Positions 1 through 9,051 of a stretch of DNA of 64,000 nucleotides are shown piece by piece. The stretch is taken from positions 605,269-669,268 of the forward strand of contig NZ_QOUX01000047.1 of NCBI RefSeq assembly GCF_004116265.1, read 5' to 3'. The DNA is from Anaerobacillus alkaliphilus (GTDB taxonomy: Bacteria > Bacillota > Bacilli > Bacillales > Anaerobacillaceae). Under the pieces are notes generated by a model. It saw nothing but the letters and a program-made list of their open reading frames with translations. It was not told the origin of the DNA and searched no databases. How positions within the stretch are numbered: position 1 is the first letter of the stretch; every line of letters begins with the position of its first letter. The translations under genes and the position numbers were made by a program.

Positions 1-1053
1 TTCATGAGACTCTCTAACTGCATCTAATATTCTTTGTACCTGATATCCAGCTTCGAACGTAGCCAAATACGGATGTTCCTTATCCTCAGCCAATGCCCCA
101 TATAACCCATCAACTGCACGATAAAAGGCATTATAGTAACGACCAGCCACATCACTCATCCCCTCTGGAACAACCAAATCAGCCAATAACTCTACCTCTT
201 CAAGTGGACCATTACCAATCCCTACAAGGACCTTGTTATCCTCAGTCATCACAAGGCTACCTTCAGTTCCGTAGATCTCCAGCTCCCAGCCTTGACTATG
301 TCGAGTCGTACTTGTAAGACCTACAGTAAACGTTGTTCCACCAGCGAACGTTCCAAACGTCTGAAAAGCATCATCCGCTGTACGAACTTCTTTAACCCCA
401 GACTCGTCAAAGAACTCAGAAACATGTGTCGTTAATTGCCCACTAATCTCCTTAATTTGATCATCAACCCACCATAGTAACGAATCAAACATATGAGACC
501 CAATTGCCCCTAGCATACCGCCAGATTGATCCTTCTTTCCTAGCCAGCCTCGTTTACTTGTAACAGACCTCTCATAACCAGGGAAACTTGTTTTATAGTT
601 TACATGCATAAGCTTTCCTAACTTTCCACTAGCGACAATTTCCTTCACCTTTTGTCTCGCTGGTAGAAAGCGAAATTCAAAATTAATAAACCCTAATTTT
701 TCTGCACGATCTCTAGCGGCTAGCATTTCCACTGCTTGTGCTGTATCTTTCGCAAATGGCTTTTCACACAATACGTGAAGTCCTTTTTCATATGCTTTCA
801 AAACCATTTCGTGATGCAGTAGTGGAGCAGAAGCAACAGCTACTAAATCCAACTGCTCATTATCAAGCATCTCTTGCCAATCTCCATATACACTTTCAAC
901 ACCCGTCTCTTTCTTTAATTCTTCCGTTCTCCCTCTTCCTACACTAGCTAGTGATACCACTTCAAAGCCTTGATGTGCTTGAAATGTTGGAACATGAACT
1001 TTTGCGCCAAAGCCACCGCCGATGACTCCTACTCGAATTTTCTTCTCCATCAT
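1..1053 (-). CDS. Gfo/Idh/MocA family NAD(P)-dependent oxidoreductase (3' end cut by window edge)
   Basis: The frame is open from an ATG at 1053 down to base 1, so about 351 residues are visible and the C-terminus lies outside the window. The translated N-terminus has a Rossmann dinucleotide-binding motif (GVIGGGFGAKVH) and, near residue 97, the CEKPFA signature whose lysine is typical of the Gfo/Idh/MocA family. A GAIGSHMFD segment follows in the C-terminal substrate domain. AAAGGAG lies 6 to 7 bases before the start; a second ATG follows at once (1050). The substrate cannot be read from the sequence; family members act on sugars, inositols or related polyols. Confidence 0.85.
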   Translation of the reverse strand, partial: MMEKKIRVGVIGGGFGAKVHVPTFQAHQGFEVVSLASVGRGRTEELKKETGVESVYGDWQEMLDNEQLDLVAVASAPLLHHEMVLKAYEKGLHVLCEKPFAKDTAQAVEMLAARDRAEKLGFINFEFRFLPARQKVKEIVASGKLGKLMHVNYKTSFPGYERSVTSKRGWLGKKDQSGGMLGAIGSHMFDSLLWWVDDQIKEISGQLTTHVSEFFDESGVKEVRTADDAFQTFGTFAGGTTFTVGLTSTTRHSQGWELEIYGTEGSLVMTEDNKVLVGIGNGPLEEVELLADLVVPEGMSDVAGRYYNAFYRAVDGLYGALAEDKEHPYLATFEAGYQVQRILDAVRESHE

Positions 1054-1063
1054 TGATTCTCCT

Positions 1064-2887
1064 TTACTGTCCTTCTGATTTAAAACTCGCTTCTAACTCA
1101 TCTACTAATGATCCGACATACGCAACTGCTTGACGGATTGGCTCCGGACTAGACATATCAATTCCTGCCATTTTCATTAATTCTAGTGGTTCCTTTGTTC
1201 CACCCGCTTTTAATACTTCTAGCCAACGTTCGGCTGCTGGTTGACCTTCTTTTTGAATGGTTTGGGCAACCGCTGTCGAAGCTGTTAAACCTGCTGCATA
1301 CGTATATGGATATAAGCCCATATAGTAATGTGGTTGGCGAATCCAAGTAAGTCTTGCCCCCTCGTCAATCTCAACTGAATCGCCCCAGAAATCCCCAAGA
1401 ACATTCCCTTTTAATTCACAAAGAACACTTGCGGTGATTGGTTTACCTGCTTCAGCATGGCGGTATACGCGTCGTTGCATTTCTGCCTCTAGTAAGTGTG
1501 TAACAAAATTGTGGTAATACGTTCCTAACACCTGAACTAACACCGAACGTCGTGCTCGTACATCCTTTGTTTTTGCTAATAAAGACTGACTTAACAACAT
1601 TTCATTTAACGTCGAAGGTGCCTCGATAAAGTACTTAGATGGTCTTGTATTATGAATTCGTTGATAACGATTAGCAAAGACAAAGTGTCCTGCATGCCCA
1701 AGTTCATGAGCAAGAGTAAATGTTGAGCGCATTTTTCCAGACCATGTCATTAAAATATAAGGATGTACACCGTATGGACTAGAACAGAACGCACCGCTTC
1801 GTTTTCCTACTGTATCCGCATAATCAACCCAACGGTCTTCAATTGCTGTTCTCATTGCGTCCATATATTCAGGACCCATTACTTCTAATGCTTCTAGTAC
1901 ATGAGTAGCTGCTTCTTCAAACGTTACTTCTGGATTGTATTCAGGGTCAATCGGTGCTTTTAAGTCACATAACAGCATCTTGTCTAGTCCTAATACGCGT
2001 TTTTTCAGATCAATATATCTTCTCATATGAGGTGCTAGTTCTGTTTGGATGATATCCAAAATATTTTCATACATTTCCTTCGTGACTTGCTGCGGTTGTA
2101 AAAGCATATGTTCAACAGAATCATAGTTTCTAAGACGTGACATCACGACTTGCTTTTTCACTTCTGTCGCGTATGTTGCTGCAAATGTATTTTTATATTG
2201 GTTTAGTGTTTTGGCATAAGAGGCATAGGCCAGTCTTCGTTCATCCGTATCGGAAGATTGCTCATAACGAGTTTCGTATAAGGATAGTGACACCGGTAAC
2301 TCCTCGCCATTTTCATTTAAAATTGGGTCAAATTCCATGTCAGATGATTTGCTTCGTGAGTAAATCATAAACGGACTTTCTAACACTTCTCCTAAAGAAG
2401 CAAGTACCGTTTCTGTTTCCTGAGACAATTGATATGGCATTTGATCTTGTAATTCAAGTAAATAGCTTCGGTACGTATCTAACTCTTCTTCTTTTTCAAG
2501 AAAACCTTTAATTGTACCTTCAGGCAATTGTAAAAGCTCTGATTGAATAAATGAAGCTGCTGCATTTACTCTTGCTACTATTGCAGAAACCTGACTTAAA
2601 TTAGCCTGATAAAGTTGATTTGTTCCATCTTCTGATGCGCGTAAATAACCATATGTACTAACACGAACCATTCGCATTTGTAGTTTTTCATATGCATTTA
2701 AGCAGGCTACTAAAATACTAGATCCCTCGCCTAAACGCCCTTGATATTGAACAACCTCTTGGATGTCATCTTCTATTTGTGCAAATTCTTTTTCCCAGGC
2801 CTCGTTTGAGTCAAAGAGCTCATGCAAATCCCATGTTTGTTCAAGAGATACTTCACTACGAGTCAACCGTTTTGACATCTTCCTCAT
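1064..2887 (-). CDS. pepF: Oligoendopeptidase F (M3 family zinc metallopeptidase)
   Basis: A 607-residue cytosolic protein of the usual PepF length. The gluzincin zinc motif HELGH lies at residues 394-398, inside the longer M3B signature, with the downstream glutamate in the segment IEAPSTLNEML. These enzymes hydrolyse short peptides of roughly 7 to 17 residues inside the cell. The N-terminal 150 residues are helical, as in the family. The start is uncertain between ATG 2887 and ATG 2878 because neither has an ideally spaced ribosome binding site. Only about 10 bp separate its stop from the upstream start of the oxidoreductase, so the two may be cotranscribed. A second, unrelated HExxH peptidase lies at 59.7-61.3 kb. 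Confidence 0.9.
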   Translation of the reverse strand: MRKMSKRLTRSEVSLEQTWDLHELFDSNEAWEKEFAQIEDDIQEVVQYQGRLGEGSSILVACLNAYEKLQMRMVRVSTYGYLRASEDGTNQLYQANLSQVSAIVARVNAAASFIQSELLQLPEGTIKGFLEKEEELDTYRSYLLELQDQMPYQLSQETETVLASLGEVLESPFMIYSRSKSSDMEFDPILNENGEELPVSLSLYETRYEQSSDTDERRLAYASYAKTLNQYKNTFAATYATEVKKQVVMSRLRNYDSVEHMLLQPQQVTKEMYENILDIIQTELAPHMRRYIDLKKRVLGLDKMLLCDLKAPIDPEYNPEVTFEEAATHVLEALEVMGPEYMDAMRTAIEDRWVDYADTVGKRSGAFCSSPYGVHPYILMTWSGKMRSTFTLAHELGHAGHFVFANRYQRIHNTRPSKYFIEAPSTLNEMLLSQSLLAKTKDVRARRSVLVQVLGTYYHNFVTHLLEAEMQRRVYRHAEAGKPITASVLCELKGNVLGDFWGDSVEIDEGARLTWIRQPHYYMGLYPYTYAAGLTASTAVAQTIQKEGQPAAERWLEVLKAGGTKEPLELMKMAGIDMSSPEPIRQAVAYVGSLVDELEASFKSEGQ

Positions 2888-3038
2888 CCCCTATGTAATA
2901 ATTTTTAAATATTTCGATAACCGAAATTATATTCATTATAACCCGATTCTGTTTCAAAAAGAAAGAAAAGTTCATATAAACTGGAATAATCGGGTAACAC
3001 TATTCTTGCTTAGAGATATTTAGAAAGGAAGTTATCCA

Positions 3039-3248
3039 TTGAACGAATTTACAATCCACATTAAAGAAGCAACTGATGAAGAACCAATCGCAACGTTAGA
3101 AATGATCCTCATGCAAATGGAAGGGATCGAGAGGGCATTAGTAGATATCACAGATGGTGAAGTTAAAGTGTCTTACAATGAAAATAAGGTGTCTAAAGAC
3201 GAGATCCTAACGAGAATTCAGCAACACGGAATGCATATCTCCCAATAA
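3039..3248 (+). CDS. Small HMA-like ferredoxin-fold protein lacking the CxxC motif
   Basis: A 69-residue protein starting at TTG 3039, with AGAAAGGAAG placed correctly upstream. The pattern beta strand (EFTIHIKEA), helix (IATLEMILMQMEGIERALVDI), strand (GEVKVSYNENKV), helix (SKDEILTRIQQHGM) follows the heavy-metal-associated fold of copper chaperones. The metal-binding CxxC loop is absent, replaced by DEEPIA, so it probably does not carry copper. It is a single-gene unit read divergently from pepF and followed by a terminator. Its function is not known. Confidence 0.75.
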   Translation: MNEFTIHIKEATDEEPIATLEMILMQMEGIERALVDITDGEVKVSYNENKVSKDEILTRIQQHGMHISQ

Positions 3249-3256
3249 GACAAACT

Positions 3257-3292
3257 AAACAGCGCACTCCGTGGGAGAAACGCTGTTTTTTT
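3257..3292 (+). terminator. Rho-independent terminator after the HMA-like gene
   Basis: Stem AAACAGCG / CGCTGTTT with an inner CTCC/GGAG pairing, followed by a run of T on the plus strand, 8 bp after the stop codon at 3248. Confidence 0.8.
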
Positions 3293-3410
3293 GTTCTAGG
3301 ATAATTTTAAAAATGATAACCTTTCAATTCATTACATAAAGTAAACCGTAATAGTGTTATGTAAACTACAACTTAAATGACGATACGCTAACACTGTACC
3401 GTCACTCCTT

Positions 3411-3998
3411 TTATCTTTTCCTAGCAAAAATTGTCTGACGTCCCTCATGCTCATTTTCCTCATAGTAAAGGATCTGCCAATCACGAAATTCAGCTAACAA
3501 TTCTCCTGTGTGTAATTTAAAATGTTCAGATACCTTTCCCTCACCACTTGGAGATTTGTAGAATGTCTCCATAAAGAAATAACCCTTTTCCATAACAATC
3601 GTTTTTACAAAAGGAAAAATAGCACGGTCGAGATAGTATGTAATAATAATTAGATCGAACATTCGATCTAAAATTTCCAAGCTATTGATATCAGTAAGAT
3701 CGACCATTCGAGGATAAACCGCTAAGCCTTGTTCTTCAGCCTCTTTTTTCACATAGTCAACCGCAACATCAGATATATCAAAGGCTTGTACCTCATACCC
3801 ATTTTCAGCCAGAAACAGACTATTTGCCCCTAATCCACAAGCAAGATCTAGTGCTTTACCTCCGGTTAGGTAAGGAGATAGCTCCTTTAATCGAGTATTG
3901 GCAATCGGCTTTTCTAAATTCTCTAACCGATCCAAATACTTTTGGTCCCATTTAGTTTTTGCATCCACGGTGAACACTCCCTTAACTAACTCTAACAA
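3411..3998 (-). CDS. Class I SAM-dependent methyltransferase (TehB-like)
   Basis: A 195-residue protein with the SAM-binding glycine motif DLACGLGANSLFLAE around residues 51-65, an acidic loop (QAFDIS) at the end of beta 2, and a later MVDLTD segment that is probably the adenine-binding region. Length and motifs fit the TehB/UbiE-like small methyltransferases. The substrate is not evident. It stands alone, convergent with the plus-strand gene before it. Confidence 0.8.
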   Translation of the reverse strand: MLELVKGVFTVDAKTKWDQKYLDRLENLEKPIANTRLKELSPYLTGGKALDLACGLGANSLFLAENGYEVQAFDISDVAVDYVKKEAEEQGLAVYPRMVDLTDINSLEILDRMFDLIIITYYLDRAIFPFVKTIVMEKGYFFMETFYKSPSGEGKVSEHFKLHTGELLAEFRDWQILYYEENEHEGRQTIFARKR

Positions 3999-4100
3999 TT
4001 AGTAAACCAGAAGTTTCACTTGTTGTAAAATGCTAGTAAAGAATGCACGCAAAAGTAATCAAGGTTGGTCGCGGAATAAATATGCATCATCCAAAGTAAA

Positions 4101-5582
4101 ATGTATGAAACATCTAGTTACCGGGAGGCTCTAGGTATGGAACAACTTACGCTTTCAGCTATGATACATTTAGTTCAGAATGGGCTTAAAAAGAATTCCG
4201 CTCCAAAGAAAGTTGTGATTATCGGTGCAGGAATGGCTGGTTTAGTTTCCGCTTCTCTCCTAAAACAAGCTGGACATCATGTAACAGTGATAGAAGCTGA
4301 CAGTAGAATTGGAGGAAGAGTATTTACAGTTCGAGAACCATTTTCTAATGGTTTAAGCTTTGAAGCAGGAGCAGCACGAATCCCTAGCAATCATTATCTA
4401 ACTTGGGAATTCATTCGAAAATTTAACCTATCCACCTATCCAATTATTACTAGCACGCCTAATGATCTCTTTTATATTCATGGTATTCAAACGAAAAGAC
4501 GATTTTACGAGGAAAACCCAGACATGTTTAATTTTAAGTTAGCCAATCATGAAAAAGAGAAGACAGCAATTGAGTTACTAAAAGAAATAGCGTTGACCAT
4601 TGTTCCTTACCTTACACGCTATTCAGCACCATCCAAACTTATTGAGCAATTAAATAATTATACGTTAGATACCTTTCTACAAAATCCACCATTAAACAAC
4701 CCTCTCTCTCCTGGAGCGATTGACAAGATCAAAGTGATCTTGGCAATGCAAGGTTTTTCAGAATATAGTGCCTTTCACATCTTACAAATTCTCTGGCCTT
4801 GGTTTGACGATCAGATAAGCTTTCATGCCATTGAGGGTGGAAATGACCAACTGCCACATCAATTATATTCACAAGTAAAAAATGAGATTTATTTAAATGA
4901 AAGAGTCATAAGAATTGATGCTAAACAAGAGGAAATAACGATTTTTTCATCAAATACCGTTTCCTCTAACATTACAACGTTAAAAGCCGATAAAGTTATC
5001 TTGGCCATTCCATTCTCATCATTAAAAATGGTGGACATTAATCCTAGAGTTTTGTTCACTAACGAAAAATGGCAAGCGATTCGGGAACTAAGATATGTAC
5101 CGCTATCAAGAATTGGCATTGAATTTAAGAAGAGATTTTGGGAAGAACAAGGATACTATGGAGGGCAAACAATCACTGATCTCCCCATGAGATATACTTT
5201 TTTACCTAGTCAAGGGTTGGGATCACCTGGTCCAGCCATTATAACGGCTAGCTATACTCTTGGCGCAGATACTTTACCTTGGGAAGCAATGTCCAATACT
5301 GATAGATTAGCCTTTATCCTCCAGCAACTAACCACTCTGTATGGGGAGGTAGTATACAAGGAATATGTATCTGCGGTTGCTGTAAATTGGCGACAACATC
5401 CGTTTATCCAAGGTGGATTTGGCGTATTAAAAGCGGGAGATGTGCGCCAATTTGCACAACATCTCTCAACACCAGAACATCATTTTCACTTTGCAGGAGA
5501 GCATACTTCCTCACACCCGGGGTGGATCGAAGGAGCGGTTGAGTCGGGAGTCCGAGCTGCATATGAAGTACATCAGTCTTGA
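4101..5582 (+). CDS. Flavin monoamine oxidase / L-amino acid oxidase family protein
   Basis: A 493-residue FAD protein. The dinucleotide-binding motif VVIIGAGMAGLVSASLL lies near residues 38-54, followed by an acidic ribose-binding residue and the GGR motif (RIGGRVFT). The C-terminal flavin-contact motif FHFAGEHTSSHPGWIEGA lies near residue 470. This is the arrangement of amine oxidases and bacterial L-amino acid oxidases, which deaminate amines or amino acids and release H2O2. No signal peptide is seen; about 35 residues precede the Rossmann fold. The ribosome binding site at the ATG is weak. The gene converges on hisS and shares its terminator region. Confidence 0.85.
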   Translation: MYETSSYREALGMEQLTLSAMIHLVQNGLKKNSAPKKVVIIGAGMAGLVSASLLKQAGHHVTVIEADSRIGGRVFTVREPFSNGLSFEAGAARIPSNHYLTWEFIRKFNLSTYPIITSTPNDLFYIHGIQTKRRFYEENPDMFNFKLANHEKEKTAIELLKEIALTIVPYLTRYSAPSKLIEQLNNYTLDTFLQNPPLNNPLSPGAIDKIKVILAMQGFSEYSAFHILQILWPWFDDQISFHAIEGGNDQLPHQLYSQVKNEIYLNERVIRIDAKQEEITIFSSNTVSSNITTLKADKVILAIPFSSLKMVDINPRVLFTNEKWQAIRELRYVPLSRIGIEFKKRFWEEQGYYGGQTITDLPMRYTFLPSQGLGSPGPAIITASYTLGADTLPWEAMSNTDRLAFILQQLTTLYGEVVYKEYVSAVAVNWRQHPFIQGGFGVLKAGDVRQFAQHLSTPEHHFHFAGEHTSSHPGWIEGAVESGVRAAYEVHQS

Positions 5583-5588
5583 TTAGTA

Positions 5589-5620
5589 AAAGCGCCTCCA
5601 AATAAATACGGAGGCGCTAC
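5589..5620. terminator. Bidirectional terminator between amine oxidase and hisS
   Basis: Perfect 9-bp inverted repeat AGCGCCTCC / GGAGGCGCT with a 10-base loop in the 47-bp gap between the converging stop codons. Confidence 0.75.
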
Positions 5621-5629
5621 CCTAGTCTG

Positions 5630-6907
5630 TTAACGAAATCGAAAAGACTCGACGGTTTCTTCGCCCGTATTCATATCTTTAATCTTATATTGGTTTTGCT
5701 TCACTTCATCTTCGCCAACAATTATTACCTTTTGATAGTTTTCTTTGTTTGCCTTATCTAGCGCTTTTCCAAGCTTCTTACCTCCCAATTCAAACTCAAC
5801 CTTATATCCTTTTCGCCTTAAATCACGCGCTAATAGCAATGACTCTTTTTCTGTATTTATTGGAACGACATAATAGTCTATCAGAGAAACTCTTTGCTCT
5901 TTTCCTTTATTCATTGCTGTAAAAATAACATCTAAGCCAAAGGAAATCCCTACGGTTGAGAAATTCTCATTCGTTCCTAGTAACCCACCAATGGCATTAT
6001 CATATCTGCCACCACTTCCGATGCTTGACTTTATCGTCTGATCGGCTAAAAATATCTCATAAATCGTGCCTGTATAAATTTCAAGACCTCTTGCCAGAAA
6101 AGGATTAAATACACATTGTGTATTTATCCCTAATAATTCTAAATAAGAGTCAAGCTCCATTAACTCAGCTAATCCCTCTTTGACAAGAGAATTCCGCCTA
6201 GAAAATGGCTCGAAGTAGGTATAACTTGTTTTATTTTGATTAATCAAAAACTGTTGAATGAGTGTAACGGTTGCCTCAGGAAGACCCAGATCAGTTAACT
6301 CAGAGGAGACAGCCTCTACCCCAATTTTTTCGAGCTTATCAAGAATCAGTACGACCTTATTCATTTTTTCAGGAGCTGTTTCAAACACCTCAAGCATCCC
6401 AGTTAAAAGTTTTCGATTGTTGTACTGGATGGTGATCGGTAAATCAAGCTTTTCAAATGCATCGACTGCCATCATCATCAACTCGGCTTCGGCAATTTGA
6501 GAAGAGACGCCTACAATATCAACATCGCATTGTGTAAATTCTCGAAACCTTCCCGTTTTAATTGGACCGTCTCTAAATACTTTCCCTATCTCATAACGTT
6601 TAAATGGCATTCTAAGCGTAGGATTCATTGCAATTACTTTTGCAAAGGGAATGGTAAGGTCATATCTTAGAGCTAAATCTCTATTCCCTCTGTCAGTTAA
6701 GGTGTACATCTCCTCTAAGATCTCAGCACCACCTCCATACTTTGAAGAAAGTAATTCTGTGTAATTTAAGATAGGTGTTTCTAACGGTTTACAGCCATAT
6801 TGAATAAATACATCTTCTAAAGTTCTTCTAATTTCTCTACGTACCCCTGCTTCATTAGGTAAATAATCTTCTGTTCCTTTTACGTTTTGATAATCCATCT
6901 TTTTCAT
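5630..6907 (-). CDS. hisS: Histidyl-tRNA synthetase (stand-alone hisS, possibly a second paralogue)
   Basis: A class II aminoacyl-tRNA synthetase of 425 residues. The ATG at 6907 is chosen because TTGGAGGAAAG lies just before it; the longer frame from 6922 would include that site. Motif 2 appears as VFRDGPIKTGRFREFTQCD and the histidine-binding segments as ARGLEIYTGTIYE and GSGGRYDNAIGGL. The C-terminal anticodon-binding domain is present. It is not followed by aspS, unlike the usual Bacillus hisS-aspS pair, and motif 2 differs from the common FRYERPQ form, so it may be the second hisS found in some bacilli (inference). Its leader contains a His-codon attenuator. Confidence 0.9.
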   Translation of the reverse strand: MKKMDYQNVKGTEDYLPNEAGVRREIRRTLEDVFIQYGCKPLETPILNYTELLSSKYGGGAEILEEMYTLTDRGNRDLALRYDLTIPFAKVIAMNPTLRMPFKRYEIGKVFRDGPIKTGRFREFTQCDVDIVGVSSQIAEAELMMMAVDAFEKLDLPITIQYNNRKLLTGMLEVFETAPEKMNKVVLILDKLEKIGVEAVSSELTDLGLPEATVTLIQQFLINQNKTSYTYFEPFSRRNSLVKEGLAELMELDSYLELLGINTQCVFNPFLARGLEIYTGTIYEIFLADQTIKSSIGSGGRYDNAIGGLLGTNENFSTVGISFGLDVIFTAMNKGKEQRVSLIDYYVVPINTEKESLLLARDLRRKGYKVEFELGGKKLGKALDKANKENYQKVIIVGEDEVKQNQYKIKDMNTGEETVESFRFR

Positions 6908-6934
6908 CGTTCTTTCCTCCAATTTTTTGTAAAA

Positions 6935-6985
6935 TAAAAAAACCGCACTTGATAAAAGTTTTTAAACTTAGATCAAATGCGGTTT
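6935..6985 (-). terminator. Attenuator terminator upstream of hisS
   Basis: On the minus strand ACCGCAtTTGAT pairs with ATCAAgTGCGGT, with extra AAGT/ACTT pairing near the loop, followed by seven T. It lies 28 bp before the hisS start and downstream of the leader peptide, which is where an attenuator belongs. Confidence 0.85.
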
Positions 6986-6994
6986 CACGCTTAA

Positions 6995-7040
6995 TAGTCT
7001 TCCTATGGACGATTTTTTTGAAATCGAAATAGCAAGACTA
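6995..7040 (-). promoter_or_regulatory. Leader hairpin 1 (pause / anti-antiterminator candidate) of hisS
   Basis: On the minus strand the segment starting at the leader-peptide stop codon (TAGTCTTgCTAT..CGATTT) pairs with AAATCG..ATAGgAAGACTA. A ribosome stalled on the three His codons would cover its 5' arm. Confidence 0.65.
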
Positions 7041-7094
7041 CTGGTTATGATGATGGAATTGTGAATTAGTACTTACATTATTACATGGCAGCAT
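7038..7094 (-). CDS. hisS leader peptide with His-His-His
   Basis: An 18-residue open frame, MLPCNNVSTNSQFHHHNQ, begins at ATG 7094 behind a strong AGAGGTGA site spaced 6 to 7 bases away. The three His codons (CAT CAT CAT, 7047-7055) lie three codons before the stop. Promoter, leader frame, hairpin 1, terminator and hisS follow in order, as in his and trp leaders of enterobacteria. The encoded enzyme charges tRNA-His, so stalling when charged tRNA-His is scarce would be the logical signal. The mechanism is an inference. Confidence 0.75.
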   Translation of the reverse strand: MLPCNNVSTNSQFHHHNQ

Positions 7095-7121
7095 GTTTCT
7101 TCACCTCTTAAATTTCCATAT

Positions 7122-7150
7122 AATGTATCACAAACCACGTGTAATTGCAA
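7122..7150 (-). promoter_or_regulatory. Predicted sigma-A promoter of the hisS leader
   Basis: A -35 box TTGCAA (7145-7150) and a -10 box TACATT (7122-7127) are separated by 17 bp. Transcription would start about 20 bases before the leader-peptide ribosome binding site, leaving no room for a T-box stem I. Confidence 0.55.
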
Positions 7151-7214
7151 TCCACAATAAAATTTCTGTTGCCTTTTTTCATACATATTCAGGCTATTAA
7201 GCAAAATAATAATC

Positions 7215-8690
7215 TTGATGTATATAGGAAGGATGAAAACTGTGGATATTGTAGAACATTATGAACTTAAAAAGATCAATGAACATGAATATGCACTTAT
7301 TATATACCTAGACAGTTATTTCTTTGAGTTTTCGGATGAGCTTCCCTCTAATAGAGACTTACAAGATAATCTTATCGTCTCTGCCAAAAAAATGATTGCC
7401 GAGCGTTTTCCTGACGTACGTATTGTTGTACTTAAATTAGTGATTAGCGGTGTAACGATTGCAACAATTCCCCTTAGTGGTGGAACTCTTGCCTCAGCTA
7501 GTACCACTCATAACATCACAAGTACGGCTCAAACGCAGTCAGCGATTGCTCCACGAATTGTGTTAAACGGCAACCAATTGAATACACAAGCAGTCATAAT
7601 AAACGGATCCACATTTGTTCCTATTCGAGCAGTTTCAGAGTCATTAGGAGCCACAGTAGGGTGGAATAGTCAAACGAGAACTGTTACCATTCAACAGCCT
7701 AATCAAAGGGTCTCCTTTGTTGTAGGTTCAACGGTAGCAACTGTAAATGGACAAGCCGTGACAACCCCTGCTTCGTTTATTATGAACGGTTCCACTATGG
7801 TACCGCTCCGTTTTGTCAGCGAAACTCTAGGACTTCGAGTCGATTGGAATGGTACTACGAGGACCGTAACACTTACTTCACCTGATCATGTGACAATTCA
7901 AACACCAAGTATCCAAGAAGCAACATCCGGAACAATTACCTATGTGGTTGCTCCAGGCGACAGCCTTTGGAAAATAGCTAATCAATTTCAAGTAACTGTA
8001 GAGGCCATTCGTCAAGAAAATAATTTATCTTCAGATGTTATCCAAGTTGGCCAAAGATTACTTATCCCAGGAGCAGCCACCTCACAGGTTGAAGGGGTAA
8101 CCGTAACCTTTATCACACATACGGTTCGTTCAGGAGATAATATCTGGAATTTAAGTCAACAATACGGTATTCCTCATAACGAATTGTTAAGGGTTAATAA
8201 TTTAACCGAAAGAAGCATCCTCTCTATTGGACAGCAACTAAGAATACCTGTATACAATGTCCCGGTAAAACCAGTAGTCTCTGCTAGGCACGGAGAGTTA
8301 TTAGACTGGTGGACAGAAGCAAGATACGTTTTTCCCACTGGAAAAGTTGCTACAATTACGGATTTTCAAACTGGAAGGCAATTTCAAGTTCGACATACAA
8401 TGGGCGGTAATCATGCTGATAGCGAACCATTAACGGCTCGTGATGCACAAATTATGAGAGAGATTTGGGGAGGTTCTTATTCATGGACACCGAGGGCAAT
8501 CATTGTCGAAGTCGATGGGCGCCGTTTAGCTGCGGCCATGCATTCCTTTCCCCATGGTGATCAAGTCATACGCGATAATAACTATAATGGACATTTCTGT
8601 ATTCACTTTTTAAATAGCTTACGGCATAGTGATAGCTTAGTTCAGGACTCCATGCAAGTACAAGTGCAAATTGCTGCTGGAGTACGATAA
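7215..8690 (+). CDS. Cell-wall protein with two copper-amine-oxidase-N repeats, two LysM domains and a C-terminal conserved domain
   Basis: A 491-residue protein. Residues 1-70 form a soluble region ending in a hydrophobic stretch ([14 protein letters not shown]), which may be an internal membrane or export segment. Two copper-amine-oxidase N-terminal type repeats follow (each with a VPIRAVSE or VPLRFVSE core and GW/DW followed by TRTVT). Then come LysM 1 ([15 protein letters not shown]) and LysM 2 ([17 protein letters not shown]). The last 140 residues hold an unnamed domain with several His residues ([22 protein letters not shown]) that may bind metal. The likely location is the cell wall. 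The start is uncertain. It is divergent from hisS. Confidence 0.8.
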   Translation: MMYIGRMKTVDIVEHYELKKINEHEYALIIYLDSYFFEFSDELPSNRDLQDNLIVSAKKMIAERFPDVRIVVLKLVISGVTIATIPLSGGTLASASTTHNITSTAQTQSAIAPRIVLNGNQLNTQAVIINGSTFVPIRAVSESLGATVGWNSQTRTVTIQQPNQRVSFVVGSTVATVNGQAVTTPASFIMNGSTMVPLRFVSETLGLRVDWNGTTRTVTLTSPDHVTIQTPSIQEATSGTITYVVAPGDSLWKIANQFQVTVEAIRQENNLSSDVIQVGQRLLIPGAATSQVEGVTVTFITHTVRSGDNIWNLSQQYGIPHNELLRVNNLTERSILSIGQQLRIPVYNVPVKPVVSARHGELLDWWTEARYVFPTGKVATITDFQTGRQFQVRHTMGGNHADSEPLTARDAQIMREIWGGSYSWTPRAIIVEVDGRRLAAAMHSFPHGDQVIRDNNYNGHFCIHFLNSLRHSDSLVQDSMQVQVQIAAGVR

Positions 8691-8691
8691 T

Positions 8692-8729
8692 AAAAAAAGC
8701 GGAGTAAGATCTTTTACTTCGCTTTTTTT
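8692..8729. terminator. Bidirectional terminator
   Basis: AAGCGGAGTAA pairs with TTTACTTCGCTT with one mismatch. A runs on the left and T runs on the right let it serve both converging genes. Confidence 0.8.
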
Positions 8730-8732
8730 CGA

Positions 8733-8924
8733 CTATTTTTGTTTCATTGATTTTTGTTTCAACATGATTTGATGAGACTTTTCAATGATATCAGTCAAGA
8801 CGTCTCCTTTATAAACTCGTCCTACCTTCGTGTTTTCTTGGTAGTAATCAACTATTTCATCTAACTGTTTAATCGTTTCAGCACTTACTCTAACATTCAG
8901 CTGCAATCTACTTTCGTTACTCAC
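8733..8924 (-). CDS. Small ribbon-helix-helix-like protein
   Basis: A 63-residue protein. The N-terminal strand LQLNVRVSAETIKQLDEIVDYY and a second helix (KGDVLTDIIEKSHQIML) match the ribbon-helix-helix arrangement of small CopG/Arc-type DNA-binding proteins. It stands alone, converging on the LysM gene, with GAGGAGAAACGGG before the ATG. No partner toxin gene is visible, so a free-standing regulator is more likely than an antitoxin. Confidence 0.7.
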   Translation of the reverse strand: MSNESRLQLNVRVSAETIKQLDEIVDYYQENTKVGRVYKGDVLTDIIEKSHQIMLKQKSMKQK

Positions 8925-9012
8925 CCGTTTCTCCTCCTCGACAATCTTCGATATATAAATTATATATCATCTGCTAGCATATTGATATACACATACTATA
9001 TTTTTACGAAAA

Positions 9013-9046
9013 AGAAAAAACAACCCTAGAACGCTAAGGTTGTTTC
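9013..9046 (-). terminator. Terminator after the sigma factor-clpP unit
   Basis: AACAACCttAG pairs with CTagGGTTGTT on the minus strand, followed by a T run, just after the clpP stop. Confidence 0.8.
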
Positions 9047-9051
9047 AACTA

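Noticed and set aside
6935..7210. A T-box in front of hisS (GCGTGAAACCGC resembles the T-box core GGGTGGTACCGC).
   Set aside because: The UGGN that pairs with tRNA CCA is missing (UGAA instead), and the leader is too short for stem I with a specifier loop. The His-codon leader explains the region better.
8733..8924. Toxin-antitoxin antitoxin.
   Set aside because: No toxin-like partner lies on either side. The neighbours are a LysM gene and clpP.
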